From assembly GCA_008711295.1 (NCBI GenBank), contig VUYV01000089.1, positions 2,141,213-2,205,212 of the forward strand: a stretch of DNA of 64,000 nucleotides. The letters run 5' to 3'. This stretch comes from Anarhynchus alexandrinus. Lineage: Eukaryota; Chordata; Aves; Charadriiformes; Charadriidae. The notes under the pieces are model-generated. The model saw only the letters and a program-made list of their open reading frames with translations. It ran no database searches and had not been told where the DNA came from. Below are positions 44,753-55,528 of the stretch, in pieces (the stretch's first letter is position 1; every line of letters starts with the position of its first letter). Both the position numbers and the translations under genes were made by a program.

Positions 44753-47700
44753 GATGCATGCCCAGTAAATAAACCATAGTATAATCTCCCCCCAACAATT
44801 ATTTAGTACAGAGAGAGTAACCAACTCTTAGGGTTATTGAAAAATGTAAATCTTTAGAAACAAGTCAGCCAGTGTTTTCTCTTCAATCTCGAGACTGGCT
44901 CTAGTGTCAAAACTTGCAGAAATCAGATATCTGTCTCAATAGAGCCTCAAGATATATTTTAATAAAATAAACAGCTTTATAATAAAACAGAATAAGAATG
45001 ACTCTCTAAATGCATGTTATTTTTTCTGTCACTTCAAACAAATGCTGACATTCTAAATCTTATTCATCTTTTCTGTGTCTATTAATTATAGAGGTAATTT
45101 AACAGCCACTAAATATAGAGTCCAATAGAATTTTGGTTGAGCTATGAGTGCAGAATAGGTTTCATTGTTACTTAGATGACTTAAAAGAAAATATTAACAT
45201 TTTTAAAGATACAGAATATTTTTTTCTCTATGAAAAATTTCCAGCGTGTTTTATTTGCATTTTTTTTTCTCATTTTGAAAATTTCTACATAAATGCTGCA
45301 TTTCAGACCAGAACCTGAGGCTCATTTTTTACGTTGCTGAAGAAGAGATTGCAAGTACTGTCAATGCATTCATAAACATTTAAATTAGTGTTCCACATAC
45401 TGCAGCAGGAGTGTGGAGATTGTTGTGTTTGGTGCTGAACATCAAGGTCTCCCTTGTGGCCAAGACCAATACCTCCCTACCACCGCTATGTAATTCAGTA
45501 GAACTGGCCTGTAACAGGATATGAATAGTAAAAGAATAGTAAAAGTCCATCAAATCATCCAGGAAAATAGATGAGGAGGAGGCAGATGTGGCACAGCCTG
45601 GAGTCCAGGAAATGGAAGATATGGAAGGATGTGCTTCCCTCCTCTGATATTTTTTCAGATACATCTTGTCCAGCCATTTGCAGCTGCTATGTGGATACAC
45701 CTCCATATAGATTTCCTCTGGCCTTTCTGTTTTTTGTTTTTCATTTTTCTTCCTGTCTAGAAATCTAATTTACATGTGGGCAGGCTTAAGCAGTGTTCCC
45801 AAATTCATTGTGTGTTCCATATCAGCTGGAGCTGAACAGGCACAAAACAAGGACTGACATCCCCACAGCTTTTCTGTGATTCTCTATTGTTTGACGTGTC
45901 CTCAGATCTGCTTATTTTCCCCTGTTCTCAGAAGCACATGAAGCACATTGTCCTCATCTGCACAATGCCAACTGCCAGTTGATTTCATTGGATGTAGGAG
46001 TGGACCTATAAAGTTAAAATGTGGGTGGAGAATTCAGTGAAATTATCTGGCAAAATCTATTTGTAAACAATCATTTGGTCTGTAGGGTGACTTTGCAACC
46101 CTTAGGCATGATTAAATAGATTGAGCTCTTCTCTTGCATTTTATGCTGCCTTTTTAAATTTTCCAGCAATTGCTTTGTGTAGATCTTGTGGTTTGACACA
46201 AAGTGCTTTTTTATTGTGTGCTAAAAATAATTTAATGCAAACACTGCCTAAGCAAGGAGAAACTAAATTTTCTTTTCAATGGTTGACTCTTCATAGTGAA
46301 TTACAAAAGAAGTTAATAGTGTCAGAACATGTATGCAAAAGCTTTAACAAGAATCCATCCAACTTGTCTGTTTAGTTGATATTCTTTCCTCTCCATCAGT
46401 TTCGAGGGGTTTTTTGGCAAACCCTGTAACTGTCAGGATATTAATGAAGATGTTTATAGCTAAGTGAAAGCACAGATTAGATCAGATACCACAGGGAGTT
46501 TGTAAGATCAAAGCTTACCCTTTCATAAGTGTAATGTTGTGAGGTTGTGCTGAAAACTAGAGTTACAGTTAAATAAAAATGTTGACTTATCTTTAAGGCA
46601 CAGTATTTCCTATCTATTTTACATAAAACTTTTAAGCATTTTCTGTAATGAATATGATATTGATTTCTATAAAGACATAGACATGGACATATTTTAGTGA
46701 AAATTTTTGTCTAGGTTTTGTTTATTGACAAAGAGCTAAAAACAGTCCCCTGGCTGAAAGTACACTGTGTAAAAGCATGATGAAATCTGTATTTGGTGTA
46801 GATTAATAGAGCTTCTTAGTATTTTCAGAAGTGAAACAGTAAATCAAATATTAATCACTTTCATTCTTATTAGTGTTAATGTGTTTCTAGAAGATTTTAT
46901 TTGCATCTTCTTAAAAGTGACCTGACATAACCCTCAATTCTTATAACTAGTTTTAAACATACACTAAGAGAATCATAGAAAATGGTCCTGTATCGTTATA
47001 AGTTTGGTTTTCTTAAATGGATTTTCGTAGTCACATACCTTGAAATAGTTATTTGAAAATTTTGGATTATCCATCCAGGACCATGAAAAGGTAATTTGGT
47101 AAAGTGCAGAAAATTCTCAGAGCTACTCAAACTGTGAAATGCAAATGTACTTTTGTACTATAAAAGGCCATTATAATTTTAACAAAATCTGCTGCAAGTA
47201 AAAATATGAAAGAAATAATTACAAGTTTTATGTATAGGGGAAATCTGAAATAGTAACACTGAAATATGATTGAAAAGCAATTTTATTATATCATTCAGTA
47301 ATATTTTAACAAAATGTAGAGAAAGAATAGTGTGTTAAATATTATTCATAATAATATGAAGGGAAGACATAGTAAAAAAAAACCCTCTTTTCACTCTTTT
47401 CTGTCATTTTGCAGTGTATTTCTAACTCCTTTTCTACCTTTCTCTCCTTTCTTTGAAATAAAATTAGACTTACAAGGTTAAATAGACTTTCTGGAGTCAA
47501 GAAAACTGACCATTGTCAGCAAATTAGTTAAATAAACATGTTATGAAAGGAAGTGCTCTAACCTTAGTTGTTAATCTAAGTGCTAAGTGTCTAACCTTAG
47601 GTTAGACAACAGGTTTCTTCTGGTGGTAAATAAGTATTGTGACTTCTCCTTTTAGTCTCTAAAGCAATAGGGTAAAATAGAAGTATCACTGACTTTCAGT

Positions 47701-49826
47701 TCTGCAGGTAACACACAGCTCTAACTTAAGTATTTAGGGATTTTATTCACTGCAGGTGACATTTTGATATCTAATTAAATTGTTCTTTAGAGAAAGAACA
47801 TCATAAAGCTGGCTTCAAAAGACCATGAACCTTATTAGTTAAGTACTTGCTCTTTAAAAAGTGCATATTTTATGACACAAAAGCGTTGGGGGGGGGTGCA
47901 CTTTCAGTACAAATGAATTTCTGATGTGCATTTGCCAAACCGCTCAAAAGGCTGCAGACAGTAGCTCATACACTATATCCAATTTGTTTTCAGAATATAT
48001 TATTTCAGAACAAATAGCCATCATAGCCATGTCATTTTCCTGATTAAATATTCTTTGTATTTAATGATATTGTACAGTTCCTTCACCTCATTACATTTCT
48101 TTTTTTTTTCTTCTGTTATATAAGAAAGTCCCATTAAGATTGTTTAAATAATCTGTAACATCCAGCAGAATGTTAATTTTCCATTTATTCACCCAGGAGA
48201 GTTCAGGCCACAAAAAGAAAAAAGCTTTATTTGCTCAAAAACAGTCACAAAGAAAAGTATTCAGTACAAAGAGATATGAAAGATGAGGCACCAAGGGGAA
48301 GGTTACAGTACTGTCTTTAATTCATTGGCTTCCCAACTTTCACACTAGCTTTTGTTAAGTATGCAATCAAAATAAAGAGAATTGTACTATTTTTGCTATT
48401 TTCAGACAAAGCGATCACAAAATCATAACTCAACTTCTTCATAAATCTTGCATTTTCAGACTTATCAAATATTTCAACAAAATCAGAACTCAGTATTCAC
48501 TTTCCATACCCTTTGAACTCATACTGTCGCTCTTTTTTTTAGTTCTTTTTTTTTAAGTCTGTACATTTTTTTAATGTGAAAAGAACCGTTTATTCCATTC
48601 AGAATGTTTTATTTCAATGTTCACCTGGCAAGTTCTCGTGGAGCATCCAAAACATTCTGTTTCTACTATAGCAGACACTTGCTACTTAAAAAAAAAAAAA
48701 AAAAGCTCATCACAAAGATGGTTTTGCTTTCCAAGACTTCTCACATTTTAGGTGTCTTCTGACTTGTAGTGAACTTTTTTCCTATTTTTTTTCTTTCAGA
48801 AAACATATATCAAATACCTAGCTTCTGGCAGAGCCAGTAATAGATCAGAGCAATCTACCTTCATTTTCTTATGTGATAATCCTAATGCAGCGTATCTGAA
48901 TAAATGTCTTCTTCATTCACTTTAATCCCTGAATATTACTCTGTGATACAACTATCTAGAAAAATTCTCTCTTCTACCTTTGTGCATTTGACACTAGCCT
49001 GTTACTTATACTATCTCACTTTCTTCTGCATGTCTGCTCATTTTTCAGAATTTAATGCATTTATCTAATTTAACAAGATTGTGCCGACTGTAGATCCTGT
49101 CTTCCAAACAGCTGTGATCCTGCTTAGTCTGCAGATGAAATTAAAAATCAAAATGTTGCTGAATAAGGTTTAAGATTTTGCTAGGACCTACTGTTTTACT
49201 TTTTTCTTTTTATTAGTATTATTTGGGGGGGGAGTTGTTTCCATTTGGGTTTGGGTTTTGGAGGGTTTCTTTTTTCTAATATTCACCTGATTGTTAAAAT
49301 ACATTGAAACAAGTTATATCTATGGATAAAAGATTTTTCGGGCATGGGATTTTTTTTAATAAAGTGGTGACTCAGGGTGACTCAAAGTGCACAAAATTAC
49401 TTTTCCTCTATATTACATACATGCAATGGCACTGCTGGTGAATGATCTTATAACATGGGTAAATCATAGGCAGTTGCTTACTGGAAAAAAAATGCTATTT
49501 GTCACAGAGACTATATTTTTATTTATTCAGAAGTACCAAAATCAGAAGGAAAGTTGCAGCAAACAATTCTGCCTCTTCTTAGGCCCTGAAGTCTACTAAG
49601 TTCACCTTCAGTAACTCTACCCTAATTTTGTCAGCTGATCGCACGTTTTGGAGTGATTTTTGTTTATTTTTGGAATAGACATACAGGGTCAAAAGTCTAA
49701 TTCCATCATCAGTAATACATACTTACAGAAGACTGTAAGCGAGAGAAAGTGTTTACTACAGTAAGCCGTGTCTTCAGCCACCCCGAGGCTTAGATGCTTC
49801 CTGAGTCAGGTGTGTTATCTTTGTGT
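44753..49826. other. Unique AT-rich non-coding DNA
   Basis: No transposon is recognised. 45380-45770 is a more GC-rich patch with opposing frames (minus 45380-45706, 108 codons; plus 45571-45768). An A-run of about 17 lies at 48688-48704. 49225-49265 is G-rich with four or more G-runs and could form a G-quadruplex. If the exon at 49827-49937 is real, 49663-49668 (TTTATT, an AATAAA on the minus strand) could serve as its polyadenylation signal. Confidence 0.45.
49225..49265 (+). other. Possible G-quadruplex motif
   Basis: Runs of G8, G3, G3 and G3 (the last as GGAGGG), with loops of about 14, 3 and 7 bases. The long first loop makes a stable structure less certain. Confidence 0.35.
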
Positions 49827-49937
49827 TCAAAAGCTGTCAATGGGTTCCACATCCATTAATTTCTCTATTTGTTTTTTGAGCTCAGCTGTAAATTTTGCAT
49901 ATGCTGTAGCTGCAAGTTCCACAGTGATCAAACAGGC
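49827..49937 (-). CDS. Candidate last coding exon, unknown gene
   Basis: On the minus strand a consensus acceptor (TTTGCCTCTTTTCAG) precedes 36 codons and a TGA. The peptide begins ACLITVELAATAYAKFTAEL, continues KKQIEKLMDV and ends EPIDSF, consistent with an amphipathic helix followed by a short tail. Only phase 0 reads this way. AATAAA on the minus strand lies about 160 bases downstream (49663-49668). Two other minus-strand candidates, 55026-55109 and 58139-58315, share phase 0 and could be upstream exons. I do not recognise the protein. The composition and signals are better than most candidates here, but proof needs transcripts. Confidence 0.4.
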   Translation of the reverse strand, partial: ACLITVELAATAYAKFTAELKKQIEKLMDVEPIDSF

Positions 49938-52705
49938 CTGAAAAGAGGCAAATACACAATGAGGAGCAAATCTTAAGGAGATCCTTTTTCAGTAATCTTC
50001 ATCACACTTGTCTGGAAGCATCAAAAAGACCAATGCAATGCAACGGTTTACAGTCTAATTCTGATAATGTAACTAGGGAGAGCATGATTTTGTATGCCAA
50101 TTAGTATTACATAACCAACAGGAAAATAAAAAGTGGAAGATGTAAGAGTACTGTCATAAACTAAGACTAGCACTTAAGTGTCAACAGATCTCAAATCTAA
50201 ATGCTAAAACAATAATTGAATTTTATGTTGAGTAACGTGTAACCACAAATCCTCAAAAACTCCAAAACATCAGAAAAGTCTTAAGTAAAATACTGGCTCA
50301 TTCATCTTGTTTGAGTCATTCTTCCTCCTTCATTATATTTTGGAGGTATTCCCTCCAAGTACCATTTCTCTTCACATTTTCTGCTATATTCATCTGGAGG
50401 TTGTATACTAGAACTTACTCCACTTCTCACAGGATTGAGATTCTACTAAAATGGATTACTGACATTCATTACAACATACGATATTTGCAGTGTTTACCTT
50501 CCCCCATGCATTTATCAGAGACATAATAATGCAAAACCTTTCCTCAGAGTTCCTTTCAGTCTGTTCTTTTAGGTGCAAAGAAAATTACTCAAGCCATTGC
50601 AAAAGAAGGAAATGTAAGCAAATTTTGCAAAAGCCATCTCCATTCCTTCATTTTAAAATATTTTAAAATGAGATATCTAAAACATACACTTATATAAAAA
50701 AATATTTGTATTAACTGTTTCTCTTGGACTTACTGCTTGAAGCAGCCTACCATGTATAAAGAAAACATAGAATTATTTCTCTGTAACATTTCTACAGTAA
50801 GAACAAGTTTTTCCAAGCCCAAAGCTTAACACAAGATCCTTTCTTGTTGCTTCTACTTTCTTGCTGAAAAAAATAAGGTTCTCACAGCAGTATAAACAAA
50901 TCCAAACTACAGCAGAAATTGATGAGAAAAATGCTCTAAGATTCTCCTGTTAATTCTTTTTATCTTATTGATCTGCTGAGTTATAGCAGAGTGTACTCCT
51001 TTACTATTTATTCTAACTGTGGAACTTTTCTGTAACACATTTTCCATTACTTTCAGATTCTAAAGATATTGTACGTGTGTTCGGTCACCCTGTCCATTTG
51101 AGTAATGTGGGGATATGCGGGAGGGAAAAAGGAAGAGAGAGTGTGAGAGGAAGAAAAAAATAGGCAAAGACTCTCTGGAGTGCATCTTTAAAAGCCTAAA
51201 AAGCCTAATCTCCATTAGAAAATGCAGGAACAGATGAAAAGCTGGGAGAAGAAAACTGGCAGCAAAGTTGACCGAATATCAGACCTTTCCCCAAATTAAC
51301 CAGATTATTTAATCTCAACTCAGATATCTCCATAGCACAACTCTTTTTTATACACACAGGAACATGTAATGGAGAAAGGCAGACCAATTTTCATGAGGTC
51401 TTCTATTCTGTTTTCACCGAAATCTATTGTTCTATCCTGTAATCATATTTTGCCATTTGTGAGTACTTTTTCTTTTTTTAACATCGTCAGTAAAGAATTG
51501 TCATAAAATCATAAACACATCATTTTTAGCTGCAAGTCAAACTGTTGGGAAAAGTAAATATGTCATTGTGTTATGGTCCTACCATGTGACACTCCGTGAT
51601 AAATTACAAATACATACAACAGCCAAGTCAGTAACGATATACTTTAACTCACAATATACGTATCAGTTCCCAAAGCTTCCTGCACTTTGAGTACTTACAG
51701 AGGTATTAGCTTTCTTCCCTGAGGTGCAATTATAAAATAAAGAAATTAGCATTATGATGCTGCGTGATGTATCAGTACTCAGAAAGTGTCTCTGTCATCA
51801 GGAGCCAATGCTGGGTTTTTTGCTGAAAAGTAAGTCAGGCTGCAAGGGCAACCAGTCTTTATATGGGGTATATGACTGCTGTCATTAAAAAGTCCTCTGG
51901 GCCGTTTCCTTTTGCAAAGAAATTGTACACCAGGTACATGCTAATGGCTGATTCTACACTTTCCCCACAGCTTTCCCACCAGGTAAATCATACTTCATAC
52001 TGCCTACAAACCTTTTAAGTAACATATTAACGCATGACTAAGAGCTACCTAGCTCCAATGTAAACCACAGTGTGATTTGTCAGTATGCAGAATGTTTGCT
52101 ATACATTAGGAGCCTAATCCTATAGATTATGTGTACTACAGATTATGTTTCATCACTGAAAGAAGAGAATTGCACTTGCCTGAGGGCTACAGATTTAGAA
52201 GCACACAAAGTCAAGGACATTGCACTGGAAATGTCTTGACACTAATTGTGTTTTTCCTTCAACTCAGTAAGGTTTTCTATGCTTTAAGTGAAGAAAGAAA
52301 GTCTCCAGGGACTCAGCTGTGGCATATTCCATCCGAATGAAGGAATTTTTACAGGCCAAAATCAGTGAAGCTTCTTAGAGTAATGAGTGCTCTTTGGAAG
52401 GTGGCACAAAATGGCCCTCAGCAGAGAAGAGTTATTCAGGAAATAATAGATTCAATTCCAAACTACCCAAACACCAAATTGAAAGAGTGAAGAGCAGTGC
52501 TACCTGCAAAATATGAATGTAAGAAATGTCCTGCTATCTTAGAAGCATGGGACATCTATTTAGTCTCTTCAGCTGGCATTAGGAGATGCAATTTAGAAAT
52601 ACGCAGAGCATGCAAAACCAATCATCATCTGCTGTCTATTCTCCTCATGCTCCCTGGGCAGCCATAATTGTGGTAGGGTTGTTAGTATTTTGCTTCCTAG
52701 TTCTG
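49938..52705. other. Unique AT-rich DNA, possibly intronic
   Basis: No element is recognised. A purine-rich tract lies at 51117-51164. At 51699-51718 a 20-base segment is flanked on the minus strand by a strong acceptor and donor (see findings). Confidence 0.45.
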
Positions 52706-52812
52706 TTAGTATCTAATTTATCTAATATATAATAGTATATAATTTATCTAGTATATAATTACTAGTTATATTACTAGATTACTATTATAATCTAGTATAT
52801 AATTTATCTAAC
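52706..52812 (+). repeat. AT-rich degenerate tandem repeat
   Basis: The words TATCTAGTATATAATT and ATAATTTATCTA recur four or more times, mixed with their partial inversions (CTAGTATATAAT, ATTATAATCTAG). Can form cruciform-like structures and is likely unstable. Confidence 0.8.
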
Positions 52813-52823
52813 CTCTTGAGCCT

Positions 52824-53235
52824 ACTGATGCTGTGTCCCCCCACAATTTCCTGTGGCAACGAGTTGCACAGGTTTATTGTTTATTGTGTAAATTATCTAT
52901 CTTGAATCAATCTCACTAGTTTCATCAAGTCCTTGCTAGTTTTTGTATTGTGGGTACTGAAAGGCAAATCCATATTCAGTTTATATGCTGCCTTATGACT
53001 TTACAGACTCCTACAACTTACAAATTTGAAGATTTCACTGTGTCCACCTTGCCCCGACTTTGGCAGGCTGAGCCAGTATTTCCCTTTACAGAAGCTATGT
53101 TGTCACTTTCCTAACAAACTGTTTCTGCATGCACTCAGTCATCTTAATTCACATGACAGACCATGCCATCTTACCTGTAACAGAATTTGGGCTCACTGGT
53201 CTTTTGTTCCCAGGACCCACTCTAGAGTCCAGGAG
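52824..53235 (-). mobile_element. Very old CR1/L3-like LINE fragment
   Basis: The plus strand shows CCTGTGGCAACGAGTTGCAC, TTATTGTTTATTGTGTAAA, GCCTTATGACTTTACAGACT and then, after a deletion, CTTTACAGAAGCTATGTTG and GGTCTTTTGTTCCCAGGA. These are, in order, the 3' end and reverse transcriptase region of the ancient amniote CR1 class, read in reverse complement. Many indels have removed any frame. A splice-donor-like CAG/GTAAGATGG on the minus strand within it is part of the element. Confidence 0.65.
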
Positions 53236-55025
53236 CGGCAAGATGCACACAAAGAGACAATTAAGCCTATAGCAACAAAATAATATTATGTTGATTGCCA
53301 AAAAGTCTTAATTCCACAACATAAACACACCGATATTCCACTACATTCAACATGACCTAAGCATAAACTCCTATGTGTTTCATTTAATAGGATTGAATAG
53401 AGCATGTGCTTAAATGCACTGTGACCTAACGACAAGTATTGCCAAGTGAAGAGCCCCCGTTAGTGTTAATAACCTCTTGGCCAAGCACCAAGCTCCAGCA
53501 GTAACTATAATGAGGGTCATACCTACAGTAATGGCCCCAAATAGCCTGTTATTTACTGCCCCTCAAATTTATGGCAAAGTCAGTCATTCTCAGCAAAGGT
53601 TGGAATGTTTCTGCAGAAAAGTATACTGAGTGAGGTTGAAGCCTCTAAGAATCTAACATCATAATAATTAGTTTACACAGGCTGTTCATCAGGAGAAATG
53701 GTCAGACACATATATATTTTTGTCTAGACCATGAAAAGAAAGAGCAAACATCTGTAATTAATTTGCTAGCCCCCTCTGTTCTGCATATGGTACATATAAA
53801 GACAGAACTCACCACTCAAAGTCTTCAGTGGGACACATGCACAGTGATCAGAGGCTTGTGGTATGTGGTGATGCATCTCACTAATTCTCAATGCTTTTGA
53901 TTTTGATAATAATTTCAAAAAGTATCACAAGAAACAATGCAAGCCCAACTAAGCTAAGCAATCTGATTTGAAAAACCCTCCCTAAGAATCAGACTGAAAT
54001 TTTGCCCATGACTTTTTAAGTTTCATTGTCAACAACGCTAGCTTGACCCAAAATGGGTTGTTGTGAATCAAACACCAAATTAAATTAATATGGTAGCTTC
54101 CAAAAACTTTTTAAAGTAGGTTTTGTATCATCAGAAAAAGTTAGTGTTTTAATCTACAACTCCTGCCTGATCTACTACTAATGAAAGATTCACTAAATTA
54201 ACTTCATAAAGGTCAAAATGCTAATTAGGAGATTCTCCTCAGTGATAAATCAGAGATGTGGAACAAATTATTAGATCAGCTTTTTCTATAGTTCAATTAT
54301 CTTTCTCTTCATTCTAAAAACATTAAAAAAATCAAAATAAGAACTGAATTTTGTAACATTAAATATTTCATTTTTAATTGAATAGAAAATTATCTTGGAA
54401 GGTTTGAGTTTACATAAATTACATTTTAGATAAATTTATGGACATTTTTACATGTGCCATTAGTATTTACTTATTAGCAGCAAAGCAGTTAATGACTCTA
54501 AAATAATTTAAGAGATATCCATCACATTAATAAGTGAACTAATAATCTAAACTATATGCATTTAAATAAAACGCATCTTTCTAAACAAAGTTAAAATATA
54601 GCAATATATTAAAAGCAAGCAAAAATATAATGTAATTTAAATCACAAAATATTATTTCTCTATTTAATCAGAGTTTTAGAAAAGGATCTACCAAAAATTT
54701 ACAGATATAATGATTTATCTATTTTCCTGAAATAAACAATAATGAAGAAAATACTTGCAATACCTCAGCAAACTGAAATACTAACATTTCTTATTCTTAT
54801 TTGCAACACTACTGTAAGTGTAAGGCTTGTAATATATATTGAAGATGTGTACTATTGGACAAAAAATAATCGTCTCAAATTCCAAAACTGCAGAACACAT
54901 AATAAACACTGTAAACACCTTTCACCTAAGTATACCATTTAATACAAACGCTTATTCTAACAGCATTTTCAGTAAAATGGCGGGGAAGCAGAAGCAAGTT
55001 CTTATACCAATAGTTCCCTACTCAC
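53236..55025. other. Unique AT-rich non-coding DNA
   Basis: No gene or element is recognised. 54300-54960 is especially AT-rich. Confidence 0.5.
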
Positions 55026-55109
55026 CTTAAGGATCAAAACTGAACTATTTATGCCCACTGGAAAACTGCCACAAACTATAAGGATGCTGTGCACTTTGCT
55101 AATGTGCTT
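55026..55109 (-). CDS. Candidate internal coding exon, unknown gene
   Basis: Minus-strand acceptor (CACACTGTCTGTCATCAG), 84 bases open in one frame only (phase 0 at both ends), and a good donor (CTTAAG/GTGAGTAGG). The 28-residue peptide reads KHISKVHSILIVCGSFPVGI and then NSSVLILK. Both ends are in phase 0, as are the donor end of 58139-58315 and the acceptor of 49827-49937, so the three can be joined without a frame shift. Pseudo-exons with such signals are common, so this is only a hypothesis. Confidence 0.25.
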
Positions 55110-55262
55110 CTGATGACAGACAGTGTGAAACAGGCTACATTTCTCAAGTTTTTATACATAATATAGGATTAGATTGTCCAGTCTGTTACCAAAAAAATAA
55201 AAAAAAAAAGACGTATCCAAAGTCAAACCATGACGTGGCCTGGACTCTGCAGTCATATCACG

Positions 55263-55528
55263 GAATCATGGAATTTTCAGAGTTGGAAGGGACCTCTAGA
55301 GATCATGTAGTCCAACTCCCCTGCCAAAGCAGGATTGCCTAGAGCACATTACTCAGGACTGCATCCAGGTGGGTCTTGAAAATCTCCAGAGAAGGGGACT
55401 CCACAACCTCCCTAGGCAGCCTGTGCCAGTGCTCTGTCACCCTAACCATAAATAAGTTTTTCCGTGTATTTGAACGGAACTTCCTATGTTCCAACTTGTG
55501 CCCATTGCCCCTCATCCTGTCATATGCT
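55263..55528 (-). mobile_element. CR1 LINE, 3' end
   Basis: Reverse-oriented: GAATCATGGAATTTTCAGAG, GGTTGGAAGG-like block, CATGTAGTCCAACTCCCC, CACAACCTCCCTAGGCAGCC, ACCATAAATAAGTTTTTCCG, then GCCCCTCATCCTGTCA. About 266 bp of 3' region in correct order; 5'-truncated. Confidence 0.9.

Noticed and set aside
45380..45706. 108-codon minus-strand frame
   Set aside because: Overlaps an opposing plus-strand frame in a GC-richer patch and has no family or splice evidence.
46970..47000. AGAATCATAGAAAATGG as a CR1 tail
   Set aside because: Only about 15 bases match; the following GGTTGGAAGGGACC block is absent.
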